Source of the DNA: Bacteroidota bacterium
Lineage (GTDB): Bacteria; Bacteroidota; Bacteroidia; Chitinophagales; Chitinophagaceae
Reading direction: 5' to 3'
NCBI GenBank assembly: GCA_023386555.1
Contig: JAEWJK010000003.1
Location: 325,244-389,243 of the forward strand
DNA length: 64,000 nt
A program made the position numbers and the translations under genes. The notes under the pieces are model-generated. The model did not search any database. It was not told where the DNA came from and was given only the letters and a program-made list of their open reading frames with translations. Positions 1-7,997 of the stretch are shown here, in pieces (positions within the stretch are counted from its first letter, which is position 1; each line of letters starts with the position of its first letter).

Positions 1-1
1 T

Positions 2-1159
2 TCTCTAATGCGATTTATGATGCCTTTGTTGGTTGTAGCTACATTAATTGCAGGTGTATCTTTTCTTTTTGCTAATAATATTATTCCGATTGCAAATCTT
101 AAACTTGAAAGTCTAAAATATGATCTGATTGTTTCAAAGCCTGCTTTCGATATTAAAGAAGGTGTTTTTTATAACAAGATCGAAGGCTATGTAATTAAAT
201 TAGGTAAGAAAGAAAAAGATGATAGCACTATTAGGAACATTACCATCTACGAAAAGAATTATAACCTGCAGGATCACATGATGGTTGCTGAAAGTGGAGT
301 GATGAGGGTTACACCTGATAAACGCTATCTTGAATTTATCCTTAAGAATGGCTGGCGTTATGAAGAAAAAGGAAACAGGGGAACTACCAATACAGAATTC
401 ATTCGCCTGGGTTTTAAAGAATACAAGAAGGTCTTTGATCTAAGCAGTTTTCAACTCAGCAAAACAGAGGATAGTTTATTTAAAGATCACCAGAGAATGT
501 TGAGTGTACGGCAACTTAACACAAGACTTGATTCACTAGAAAAAATGGATAATCATTTTCTCAATCGTAACAAGCAGGAACTCTCTTCTCTATTCCGTTT
601 TGCAGGATATGCCGATTCAACAAAACCTCCACCCACAAAACCAAACATCAAAGCAAAATCATTTAAAGACCTAATACCTGCTGATTTGAAAAATATTGCC
701 ACAGAAAGAGCTATCAGCCAGGTAAATGCAAGTACAGGTGCAATTGATATGCTTGTTGCAGAGCAAAGTAATCGTGAGAAAGATATACGAAGCCATAAAA
801 TAGAATGGCACAGAAAATTTACTCTTTCCTTTGCATGCATCCTTTTATTTATGATCGGGGCACCATTAGGTTCAATCATTCGTAAAGGAGGTTTAGGTAC
901 TCCATTGGTTTTTGCCGTGATCTTCTTTATCATCTTTCATCTCTTCAACACATTTGGAGAGAAATTTGTAAAGGAAGATGTTACCAGTGCATTTGTTGGA
1001 ATGTGGCTTTCGGCTTTGATTTTAATTCCTATATGTTTCTTTCTTACTTATAAGGCAATGAGAGATTCACAATTGTTCAATAAAGAATTTTATTATCGTT
1101 CTTACCGCACAATGAAAAGGATCTTAAATTTAAAAACTGCAAATAATTCATCTAAATAA
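2..1159 (+). CDS. LptF/LptG family permease (5' end outside window)
   Basis: This is the membrane permease half of the lipopolysaccharide export ABC complex (LptB2FG), which extracts LPS from the inner membrane. The frame is open to the window edge before the ATG at 8, and family members usually have 450-500 residues, so the N-terminal membrane segments are missing. What remains is one hydrophobic segment (about residues 5-25), a long periplasmic region, and three C-terminal membrane helices (about 270-350) that include the family-typical stretch IGAPLGSIIRKGG. LptF and LptG cannot be told apart from this fragment. The superoxide dismutase gene starts 7 bp downstream, so the two may be co-transcribed. 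Confidence 0.85.
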   Translation, partial: SLMRFMMPLLVVATLIAGVSFLFANNIIPIANLKLESLKYDLIVSKPAFDIKEGVFYNKIEGYVIKLGKKEKDDSTIRNITIYEKNYNLQDHMMVAESGVMRVTPDKRYLEFILKNGWRYEEKGNRGTTNTEFIRLGFKEYKKVFDLSSFQLSKTEDSLFKDHQRMLSVRQLNTRLDSLEKMDNHFLNRNKQELSSLFRFAGYADSTKPPPTKPNIKAKSFKDLIPADLKNIATERAISQVNASTGAIDMLVAEQSNREKDIRSHKIEWHRKFTLSFACILLFMIGAPLGSIIRKGGLGTPLVFAVIFFIIFHLFNTFGEKFVKEDVTSAFVGMWLSALILIPICFFLTYKAMRDSQLFNKEFYYRSYRTMKRILNLKTANNSSK

Positions 1160-1166
1160 CCATGCT

Positions 1167-1913
1167 ATGGAAAACACATTAAATGGCCGAAGAGAGTTTA
1201 TTAAAAACGCAGGGAAGGCTAGCATTGCTGCCGGATTAACATTCACCGCATTACCATCTTTCGCAGAAATATTTGAGCCTGCTACTTTTAATATTGGCTT
1301 TCTGCAAAAACCTTTGCCTTATGCTTTTAATGCACTTGAACCTGTGATAGATGCTATGACAATGGAAATCCATTACACAAAACATGCTGCAGGTTATGCA
1401 AAAAATCTTGCTGATGCTGCAACTGCAGAAAATGTAGACACAAAAAAGATAAAGCTCGAAGACCTACTGAAAAATATATCTAAGTATTCAACTAAGATGA
1501 GAAATAATGCAGGTGGACATTATAATCATGAACTATTCTGGGAAACAATGTCGCCAAAACCTGAGAAATCACCAGACCAGCAACTTGGTAAAGCAATTGA
1601 AAAAGATTTCGGTTCATTTGATGCATTTAAAAAACAATTTAGTGATGCTGCATCTTCTCGTTTTGGCAGTGGATGGGCCTGGCTGGTAATTGGCAATGAT
1701 AATAAACTAATCATCACTTCTACACCTAACCAGGATAATCCTTTGATGGATGTTGCAGAAGTAAAAGGAACTCCGCTAATAGGATTAGACGTATGGGAAC
1801 ATGCTTATTACTTAAAGTATCAAAACAAAAGAGCTGACTATATCAACAATTGGTGGAATATAATTGATTGGGATTTTGTTGAAAAAAGATATAGGAAACT
1901 TACAGATAAATAG
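1167..1913 (+). CDS. Secreted superoxide dismutase, Mn-type motifs
   Basis: This enzyme converts superoxide to hydrogen peroxide and oxygen. The N-terminus has a Tat-type twin-arginine motif (GRREFIK, residues 7-13) followed by a hydrophobic stretch and ALPSFA, so export to the periplasm is predicted. The metal ligands by family alignment are H69, H121, D208 and H212. The motif GGHYNH, together with Q189 in STPNQDNPLM, is the arrangement of manganese or cambialistic enzymes; iron enzymes carry the active-site glutamine in the first motif. Without the leader its length (about 215 residues) is normal. A terminator-like hairpin follows the stop codon. Confidence 0.93.
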   Translation: MENTLNGRREFIKNAGKASIAAGLTFTALPSFAEIFEPATFNIGFLQKPLPYAFNALEPVIDAMTMEIHYTKHAAGYAKNLADAATAENVDTKKIKLEDLLKNISKYSTKMRNNAGGHYNHELFWETMSPKPEKSPDQQLGKAIEKDFGSFDAFKKQFSDAASSRFGSGWAWLVIGNDNKLIITSTPNQDNPLMDVAEVKGTPLIGLDVWEHAYYLKYQNKRADYINNWWNIIDWDFVEKRYRKLTDK

Positions 1914-1933
1914 AACTGATCTAAATCACAATT

Positions 1934-1970
1934 AACGGTACACGGTTCAATAACTTTGTACCGTTTTTTA
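1934..1970 (+). terminator. Hairpin terminator after the sod gene
   Basis: A 9-bp perfect stem (1934-1942 with 1957-1965) is followed by a T-run at 1964-1970. Its loop contains TAACTTTG, a match to the Bacteroidota -7 box that may serve the next gene. Confidence 0.7.
1951..1958 (+). promoter_or_regulatory. Putative -7 box for osmC
   Basis: TAACTTTG matches TAnnTTTG. Transcription would start near 1965, about 20 nt before the osmC ATG. No clear TTTG -33 element is visible. The box lies in the loop of the sod terminator hairpin. Confidence 0.4.
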
Positions 1971-1985
1971 TTAAAACCAATTCAA

Positions 1986-2396
1986 ATGAAAGCAACAGCA
2001 AAATGGATAGATAAGTTAGCATTCGATGTTGTATCAGACAATGATCATACTATCAGGATGGATACAACAGAAGCAGGCGGAAGTCTTGATAGTGGTATGA
2101 GCCCGAAAAAGGCCATATTAGGTGCATTAAATGTTTGTAGTGGAATGGATGTAGCTGGTATTTTGAAGAAAATGAGAGTAGACTTTACAAAGCTTGAGGT
2201 TGAATCTGAAGCAGAACAAACGGATACAGATCCGAAAGTGTTTAAAGATATAAAGATGATCTACAGAAGTGATATATCGAAAGAGAATATTTATAAGTTT
2301 GAAAAAGCTATTCATCTTTCTCATGAAACTTATTGCGGCATATCAGCTATGTTAAAAAAACACTGTGATATAACATACAAAATAGAATTGCTGTAA
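1986..2396 (+). CDS. OsmC family peroxiredoxin-like protein
   Basis: OsmC/Ohr proteins reduce organic hydroperoxides with a pair of cysteines. This 136-residue protein has the two conserved ones: C51 in LNVCSGMD at the start of the central helix and C117 in ETYCGIS. The ATG at 1986 was chosen because an in-frame ATG 30 bp upstream would add an atypical tail and lies inside the preceding hairpin. Its place next to superoxide dismutase suggests a small oxidative-stress group. The exact substrate cannot be read from the sequence. Confidence 0.88.
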   Translation: MKATAKWIDKLAFDVVSDNDHTIRMDTTEAGGSLDSGMSPKKAILGALNVCSGMDVAGILKKMRVDFTKLEVESEAEQTDTDPKVFKDIKMIYRSDISKENIYKFEKAIHLSHETYCGISAMLKKHCDITYKIELL

Positions 2397-2399
2397 CTG

Positions 2400-2407
2400 T
2401 ACATTTG
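2400..2407 (+). promoter_or_regulatory. Putative -7 box for the cation-efflux gene
   Basis: TACATTTG matches TAnnTTTG and lies just after the osmC stop codon. The predicted start near 2414 leaves an 11-nt leader before the TTG start codon. No -33 TTTG is evident. Confidence 0.4.
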
Positions 2408-2424
2408 AGCCTCAAATAATCATC

Positions 2425-3411
2425 TTGGAAGAAGCTAAACAAAATTTTAAAGTACAGGCATGGATAACAGTATTAAGCCTGGTTTTGTTTGTTACCAAGA
2501 TCATTGCATATTATCAAACTAATTCTCTTGCAATTCTTTCTGATGCACTTGAAAGTATTGTGAATGTTGTAGCAGGATTTATCGGATTATATAGTTTATA
2601 TATTGCTGCCAAGCCAAAAGATCTGGAGCATCCTTACGGTCATGGAAAAGCAGAATTCATTTCTGCTGCCGTTGAAGGAACTTTAATTGTTGCTTCCGGT
2701 CTTTTGATCATATATGAGACAGTTCAAAACTTCATTCTTCAAAGAAAACTATACTCACTTGATACCGGTCTTTATTTGGTTGGCGCTACTGCTATCGTAA
2801 ATTTTATTGCAGGAACTATTTGTCTGAATATCGGCAAAAAAAATAAATCACTTGCATTACAGGCAAGCGGTAAACATTTACAAACCGACACCTATTCTAC
2901 TTTAGCGATTATAGCTGGTTTGGTTTTGATGATCACCACCAAACTCTTCTGGCTTGATAAAGTAATTGCAATTGGAATGAGTGTATTCATCATTTATAAT
3001 GGTTACTTAATCATTCGAAAATCTTTGGCAGGTATAATGGATGAAGCAGATATGGATCTGCTGAAGCAAATGCTGGAATTACTGAATGCAAATAAAAGAG
3101 ATAATTGGATAGATCTACATAATCTAAGAGTGATAAAATATGGAAGCCGATTACATGTAGATTGTCATTTAACTGTGCCTTGGTACCTGAATGTTCATGA
3201 AGCACATGTTGAAGTGGAAGCGTTAGAGAAACTGATCAGGCAGAAATTCGGAGAATCAATTGAATTGTTTGTACATACAGATGGCTGCTTACCGATCAGT
3301 TGTCCTATTTGTGTAAAAGATGATTGTCCTGTACGACAACAACCATTCAAGCAAAGATTAACATGGACCCTCGAAAACATTCTTTCCGATAAAAAGCATA
3401 CCGTTACTTAA
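2425..3411 (+). CDS. Cation diffusion facilitator family transporter
   Basis: CDF proteins are dimeric membrane antiporters that export divalent cations such as Zn, Fe or Mn in exchange for protons. The 328-residue protein has about six membrane helices, the TM2 motif LSDALES, the signature HPYGHGK (residues 70-76) and the TM5 motif with H and D (KHLQTDTYS). The cytoplasmic tail ends in a cysteine-rich segment (CLPISCPICVKDDC), a likely metal site. The start codon is TTG; no earlier ATG fits and the family N-terminus begins here. The 3' end overlaps the convergent lipoprotein gene by 8 bp. Metal specificity is unknown. Confidence 0.9.
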   Translation: MEEAKQNFKVQAWITVLSLVLFVTKIIAYYQTNSLAILSDALESIVNVVAGFIGLYSLYIAAKPKDLEHPYGHGKAEFISAAVEGTLIVASGLLIIYETVQNFILQRKLYSLDTGLYLVGATAIVNFIAGTICLNIGKKNKSLALQASGKHLQTDTYSTLAIIAGLVLMITTKLFWLDKVIAIGMSVFIIYNGYLIIRKSLAGIMDEADMDLLKQMLELLNANKRDNWIDLHNLRVIKYGSRLHVDCHLTVPWYLNVHEAHVEVEALEKLIRQKFGESIELFVHTDGCLPISCPICVKDDCPVRQQPFKQRLTWTLENILSDKKHTVT

Positions 3412-4018
3412 TCTCATACGAAACAAGCTCCGTAGTGTTGTTTATGTTTTGGCCAGGAAGTGTTATAGCAAGGTTGCTGCTGATAAGCCCTACACCTTTT
3501 GCATAAAAATGATCTCCTCCACCATGGTTGCCAATTGGTGAAGAGAAATCCTGCCTGATATGAAAAACATCATTATAAGTCTTACCCTGAACTACTTTAG
3601 TGATGCCTTTTTCAGTAATGGTATATTTAGCGGTAACATTAATAGGAAATCCGCTAAATGTAATAGGTACGCTGAACTGCCAGGTAGCATTTACGTTCTG
3701 ATCTTCTTTCAGATATAATTCCTCCACTCCATTCGGAAGAAATCCCTGGAAAGTGGCAAATCGATAATAATCATTCCCTGCTTTTGCCTGGTATTGATTA
3801 GGTCCGTTAGAATTGCTGAGTACCTTGTATGTTCTGGTTAATGCAACAGTATCTTTATTGGTTACCGTTAATTTATAAGTGTTACCATCACTTATGTAGG
3901 TCCAGTTTGTACCAACAGTTAAAGGCAGATAATCTTTGGCTGTATTTACAACATCGCTATTTTTTTTGCAATAGCTGAACAATACAATGCATATTACAGG
4001 AATGATGAACCTTTTCAT
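3404..4018 (-). CDS. Putative lipoprotein of unknown function
   Basis: No function can be assigned. The 204-residue product starts with a short positively charged segment and a hydrophobic stretch ending at a cysteine (VLFSYCKK), which resembles a lipoprotein signal although the lipobox is weak. The rest is rich in beta-prone Thr/Asn/Tyr segments, including an early LPLTVGTNWTY stretch that recurs in secreted Bacteroidota proteins. I chose the ATG at 4018 over one 15 bp upstream because it places the charged residues directly before the hydrophobic core. Confidence 0.65.
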   Translation of the reverse strand: MKRFIIPVICIVLFSYCKKNSDVVNTAKDYLPLTVGTNWTYISDGNTYKLTVTNKDTVALTRTYKVLSNSNGPNQYQAKAGNDYYRFATFQGFLPNGVEELYLKEDQNVNATWQFSVPITFSGFPINVTAKYTITEKGITKVVQGKTYNDVFHIRQDFSSPIGNHGGGDHFYAKGVGLISSNLAITLPGQNINNTTELVSYEIK

Positions 4019-4081
4019 ATCTGCTGGTTTCATTAAAGGTACTCACTTCCCAGGATAAATAGCTGAGTAATGGATCAACTT

Positions 4082-4141
4082 GTACAAGAGTGCGACGCAA
4101 GCAAAGCTTAATAGTAGCAATAGCTTCTGCATCATAAAAAA
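4082..4141 (-). repeat. Dispersed intergenic element, subtype B
   Basis: The core at 4082-4101 matches GTACAAGAGTGCGACGCAAC with one change at the last base. It continues into a spacer and the A-rich end at 4130-4141 (ATCATAAAAAAT). Orientation is given as the strand that reads GTTGYGTC...GTAC. It lies in the divergent gap between the lipoprotein and the M20 peptidase. Confidence 0.8.
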
Positions 4142-4183
4142 TATCGATTACTTACTATATTTTCGCCATCTAAATTTTTACCT

Positions 4184-5554
4184 ATGCAGGCATGGAAAGA
4201 TTACCAGGCACAAAATAAAGACCGTTTCCTTGATGAATTGCTTGAACTATTACGCATTCCAAGTGTAAGTGCAAGAAGTGAACATAAAGAAGACATGGTT
4301 CGTTGTGCTGAAAAAGTAAAACAACGTTTACTGGAAGCCGGAGCTGATACAGTTGAAATAATGCCAACTGCAGGACACCCTGCTGTGTTTGGCGAAAAAA
4401 TAGTTGATCCATCCAAACCAACAGTGTTAGTGTATGGTCACTATGATGTACAACCACCAGATCCATTGGAACTTTGGGATTCACCTCCGTTTGAACCGGT
4501 GATAAAAGATGGGAAGATCTTCGCAAGAGGTGCATGTGATGATAAAGGACAATTTTACATGCATGTAAAAGCTTTGGAAGTGATGAATAAAACGGGTGGC
4601 TTACCTGTTAACGTAAAATTTTTGATTGAAGGTGAGGAAGAGATCGGTTCAAAACATTTAGGTGAATTTTTAGAAGCGAATAAAGCAAAACTGAAAGCTG
4701 ATGTGATATTGATCAGTGACACAGCAATGCTGAGTTTAGATACACCAAGTATTGATGTTGGTGTTCGTGGTTTGTCGTATATAGAAGTAGAAGTTACCGG
4801 GCCAAACCGTGATTTGCATAGTGGAGTGTACGGTGGTGCTGTTGCAAATCCTATAACGATTTTAGCAAAGATGATCGCTTCTATGCATGATGAAAATAAT
4901 CACATTACTATTCCTGGTTTCTATGATGATGTGGTTGAATCATCTCCTGAAGAAAGATTTGAAATGGCGAAAGCACCTTACGATGAAAGTGAATTCAAAA
5001 CTGATCTGGGTGTAAAAACATTGTGGGGAGAAAAAGGTTATACCACTAATGAAAGAACAGGAATTCGTCCAACACTTGAATTGAATGGAATCTGGGGTGG
5101 TTATACAGGTGAAGGTGCAAAAACCGTTTTACCTGCCAAGGCATTTGCAAAGATCTCTGCTCGTTTAGTACCAAATCAGAAAAGTGCTAAGATGACGAAA
5201 CTGATCATTGATCATTTACACAGCATTGCACCGGATTATGTAACGGTGAAAGCTTCAGAACATCATGGTGGTGATCCTTACATGACTCCTGTTGACAGTA
5301 CCGAATATAAAGCTGCAGCTAAGGCAATAGAAACTACTTTTGGCAAAGCACCTATTCCTGTTAGAGGTGGTGGCAGTATTCCGATCACTGCTTTGTTCGA
5401 AAGTGTGTTGGGTTGCAAAACTGTTTTCTTAGGCTTTGGATTAGACAGCGATAATCTTCATAGCCCTAATGAAAAATTCAACATAGATAATTTTTATAAA
5501 GGCATTGAGACTATTCCATATTTCCATCAGTATTATGCTGAGATGAAAGCTTGA
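4184..5554 (+). CDS. M20 family metallodipeptidase
   Basis: A cytoplasmic zinc peptidase of the M20/ArgE/DapE family that most resembles dipeptidases of the CNDP type. The metal-site motifs are present: H86 and D88 in VYGHYDVQP, D119/D120 in RGACDDKGQ, the catalytic Glu and ligand Glu in EGEEEIGS (149-156), and a late His in NLHSPNEKF. A lid domain sits between the two catalytic halves. At 456 residues the length is normal. It stands alone, with its own terminator directly after the stop. The substrate is not determined. Confidence 0.9.
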   Translation: MQAWKDYQAQNKDRFLDELLELLRIPSVSARSEHKEDMVRCAEKVKQRLLEAGADTVEIMPTAGHPAVFGEKIVDPSKPTVLVYGHYDVQPPDPLELWDSPPFEPVIKDGKIFARGACDDKGQFYMHVKALEVMNKTGGLPVNVKFLIEGEEEIGSKHLGEFLEANKAKLKADVILISDTAMLSLDTPSIDVGVRGLSYIEVEVTGPNRDLHSGVYGGAVANPITILAKMIASMHDENNHITIPGFYDDVVESSPEERFEMAKAPYDESEFKTDLGVKTLWGEKGYTTNERTGIRPTLELNGIWGGYTGEGAKTVLPAKAFAKISARLVPNQKSAKMTKLIIDHLHSIAPDYVTVKASEHHGGDPYMTPVDSTEYKAAAKAIETTFGKAPIPVRGGGSIPITALFESVLGCKTVFLGFGLDSDNLHSPNEKFNIDNFYKGIETIPYFHQYYAEMKA

Positions 5555-5570
5555 TGCTTGATATTTGATT

Positions 5571-5603
5571 AAGCCTGTTGATTTTTTTCAGCAGGCTTTT
5601 TTT
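5571..5603 (+). terminator. Intrinsic terminator after M20 peptidase
   Basis: A 10-bp stem with one G-U pair (5571-5580 with 5589-5598) is followed by a 7-T tract. The tract is at the same time the T-rich end of the dispersed element that follows. Confidence 0.85.
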
Positions 5604-5664
5604 ATTGACCAGCTAAACACTGCTGTTCAACTTCTGTTGTGTCACTCACTTGTACGTTCTGTAC
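5597..5664 (+). repeat. Dispersed intergenic element, subtype A
   Basis: The T-rich start with TTGACCAGCT, a spacer, and the exact subtype A core GTTGTGTCACTCACTTGTAC at 5636-5655 are followed by GTTCTG. It directly follows the terminator hairpin. Confidence 0.85.
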
Positions 5665-5733
5665 ATTCAGCAACTTTAGTCTGTAATTTGAGAAGCTTTA
5701 TCTTATTATCACATTCACTTAGCTTTGCCGCTA

Positions 5734-7317
5734 ATGGAACCAGCAAAAGATTATCAATTTTCCAGGCAGCAGATTTATTTACTTTTTGGAGTAATAGTTT
5801 TCATTTTATTCTTCAAACTCAACTCACCTCCTATTTATATTCTCGATGAAGCCAGGAATGCACAAGCCGGAAGAGAAATGTTTCATAGCGGTAATTGGAT
5901 CGTTCCAACATTCAATGGAGAATTAAGAAGCCATAAACCCGTTTTGCATTATTGGTTTATGCAGCCAGCTTATTTTTTATTCGGTGAGAATGCATTTGCA
6001 GCCAGATTTTTTTCTGCAGTATTAGGTGTACTTACCATTCTTGTAACATTTCTTTATACCAGAAAATTATTCAATCAATCGGTAGCATTTTTCAGTGCAT
6101 TATCACTAGGGTTAAGCACACATTTTTTGTTTGAGTTTCGTTTAGCCGTTCCAGATCCATATCTTATTTTCTTCAGCACAGTTGGAACATTTGCAGCATT
6201 CACGTATCTGCAGTTAGGACGAAAATCTCAATTATATATTGCTGCTGCAACTTTTGCGTTAGCTACTTTAGCTAAAGGACCTGTTGCTGTTGGCTTACCC
6301 GGCATTGCATTATTGCTCTGGGTTATCTGGAAGAAAAAATGGAATAAAATATTCGACTGGAGTTTGATTTTAGCAGCCATCATTTTTGTTGTTGTTGCTC
6401 TACCATGGTATGTTACAGTGCACAAAGCAACAAATGGCCAGTGGACAGAAGAATTTTTCTTCAAACATAATTTCAATCGTTTCTCTGAAGAAATGGAAGG
6501 TCATGGAGGAATATTCCTGATCACCATTGCAATTGTATTGATCGGAATGTTGCCATTTACTTCATTCCTGGGGGAAGTAATCAAAAAAAGGAAATCAGTC
6601 TTTAATCATGAAACGGTTCAGTTTGCTGCTTTGGTAACATTGGTATTTACTATCTTCTATTCAGTATCAAGTACCAAGCTTCCGAATTATCCGATGCCAT
6701 GCTATCCATTTTTTGCAGTGGTATTGGGAGCTTTCATTTCTCATCTTATCAATAAACGAATCACTTCAAAAAAATATCCACAATACATTCTATTGTTCAT
6801 CATGACGGTCATACCAATAGCAGGATATTTTGCTATTAAGCAGGAAGTAGAAGCAAAACATATAAGCTGGATAGCGTTAACCTTACTGATTGCACCGATA
6901 ATGTTCATTGCTCATCTGATACAAAACAGAAAAGCTGATTGGTTTAGAAGGATAATTATTGTTGCTATAGGATACTCTTTTTTCAATATCATCTTTCTCC
7001 ATATCGTATATCCAAAATTGTACGAACAAAATCCTGTAAGTAAAACGATCCGTTTGGTGAATCAATATGATCATATTTATTCTTACCAGATATATAATCC
7101 GGGCTATAATTTCTATCTCAATACGAATATCAAAGAATATCCATCTCTAGATTCCATTCAAGCAAAATTGAAAGAATATCCCGATGCACTCATCATCAGC
7201 AGGAAAGAGTTTGAAAACGAATTAAAGCAAATGAATCTTGAGGTTATTGCAGAACATCACGATATTTTTGAATTGCCAACAACCATCATATTAAAACAAA
7301 ATGCAGCAAAACCTTAA
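5734..7317 (+). CDS. ArnT-like membrane glycosyltransferase (PMT_2/GT83 type)
   Basis: A polytopic glycosyltransferase related to ArnT and dolichyl-phosphate mannosyltransferases, which move sugars from lipid-phosphate carriers at the periplasmic face. The 527-residue protein has about a dozen membrane helices. Its first loop carries the family motif around ILDEARNAQAGREM, which contains the catalytic acidic residue, followed by HKPVLHYW. The ATG at 5734 is preferred over a TTG three codons earlier. The last 17 bp overlap the PAP2 phosphatase gene, so the pair is probably translationally coupled. Donor and acceptor are unknown; lipid A is one plausible target. Confidence 0.85.
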   Translation: MEPAKDYQFSRQQIYLLFGVIVFILFFKLNSPPIYILDEARNAQAGREMFHSGNWIVPTFNGELRSHKPVLHYWFMQPAYFLFGENAFAARFFSAVLGVLTILVTFLYTRKLFNQSVAFFSALSLGLSTHFLFEFRLAVPDPYLIFFSTVGTFAAFTYLQLGRKSQLYIAAATFALATLAKGPVAVGLPGIALLLWVIWKKKWNKIFDWSLILAAIIFVVVALPWYVTVHKATNGQWTEEFFFKHNFNRFSEEMEGHGGIFLITIAIVLIGMLPFTSFLGEVIKKRKSVFNHETVQFAALVTLVFTIFYSVSSTKLPNYPMPCYPFFAVVLGAFISHLINKRITSKKYPQYILLFIMTVIPIAGYFAIKQEVEAKHISWIALTLLIAPIMFIAHLIQNRKADWFRRIIIVAIGYSFFNIIFLHIVYPKLYEQNPVSKTIRLVNQYDHIYSYQIYNPGYNFYLNTNIKEYPSLDSIQAKLKEYPDALIISRKEFENELKQMNLEVIAEHHDIFELPTTIILKQNAAKP

Positions 7318-7951
7318 TACCAGATCTTTTAAAACAGGAATACTGCTTTCACTACCTGTTGCTGGGGTTTTATTCTACCTGACTTACTATTACGGATTAA
7401 AAGAATCCTTCTTAATACTCAATGGAGATGGAGGAAACGCTGCAGATATATTGTTTCGCTTCATCACCTATTTTGGAGATGCTATTCTCTGGATTCCTAT
7501 GTTGGGATATATTATCTGGAAGAAAAGAAAACTATACCTGGCTTTGGTAACAGCAAGTTTTACTTTAGTTACAATATTTGTACAGGTTTGCAAATATTTT
7601 ATTGTTCCTGATGAAGCAAGACCAACACGCTACATCACAGATGGTTCTTTTATTCATACTGTTGAAGGAGTAACGGTACATTCATTTTCAAGTTTTCCAT
7701 CAGGACATACTGCAACAGCATTTACTTTTTTCCTGATGATCTGTTTGATGACAAGGAAAAAGTGGTGGCTACCTGTTGGAATTTTCACCGCCATTTTAGT
7801 GGGATATTCCAGGATATATCTTGCCCAACATTTTCCACTGGATGTTGCTGCAGGAATTATAGTAGCCATCATTTCAGTTAGCTTATCTATACCATTTCAA
7901 AAATGGATTGATAAACGAAACTTAAGAATTAGCAAACAAGTTGAAGCATAA
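7301..7951 (+). CDS. PAP2 family membrane phosphatase
   Basis: A membrane phosphatase of the PAP2 superfamily, whose members dephosphorylate lipid phosphates such as undecaprenyl pyrophosphate, phosphatidic acid or lipid A. All three motifs are present: K98 with R107-P108, S134-G135-H136 in FPSGHTA, and R171 with H177 and D181. The 216-residue protein has about six membrane helices, and the catalytic residues fall on the periplasmic side. It overlaps the ArnT-like gene by 17 bp, which suggests a shared task in lipid carrier or lipid A chemistry. Confidence 0.9.
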   Translation: MQQNLNTRSFKTGILLSLPVAGVLFYLTYYYGLKESFLILNGDGGNAADILFRFITYFGDAILWIPMLGYIIWKKRKLYLALVTASFTLVTIFVQVCKYFIVPDEARPTRYITDGSFIHTVEGVTVHSFSSFPSGHTATAFTFFLMICLMTRKKWWLPVGIFTAILVGYSRIYLAQHFPLDVAAGIIVAIISVSLSIPFQKWIDKRNLRISKQVEA

Positions 7952-7976
7952 AAAAGGCTACCAAAACTGGTAGCCT
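7949..7976 (-). terminator. Intrinsic terminator of the astacin-like gene
   Basis: A perfect 9-bp stem (7955-7963 with 7968-7976) has a T-run on the minus strand, 22 bp beyond the protease stop codon. On the plus strand no U-tract follows. Confidence 0.8.
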
Positions 7977-7997
7977 CGTTATAAATAAGGGTACGGA

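Noticed and set aside
4038..4052. GGTACTCACTTCC resembles half of the long-form element
   Set aside because: Only about 11 bp match and the rest of the long form is missing; it may be a remnant but is too short to annotate.
4043..4135. A 30-codon hydrophobic ORF (minus strand) running through a subtype B element, with the core read as CVALLY
   Set aside because: The same frame is open in some other copies (42913, 33227, 61836) but is cut by stop codons near the core at 12332, 25655 and 37720, and subtype A would replace the hydrophobic AL by TH. Conservation follows the DNA, not a protein.
5565..5849. A 94-codon open frame over the terminator and dispersed element
   Set aside because: It overlaps the glycosyltransferase start in another frame and reads through the terminator and the repeat.
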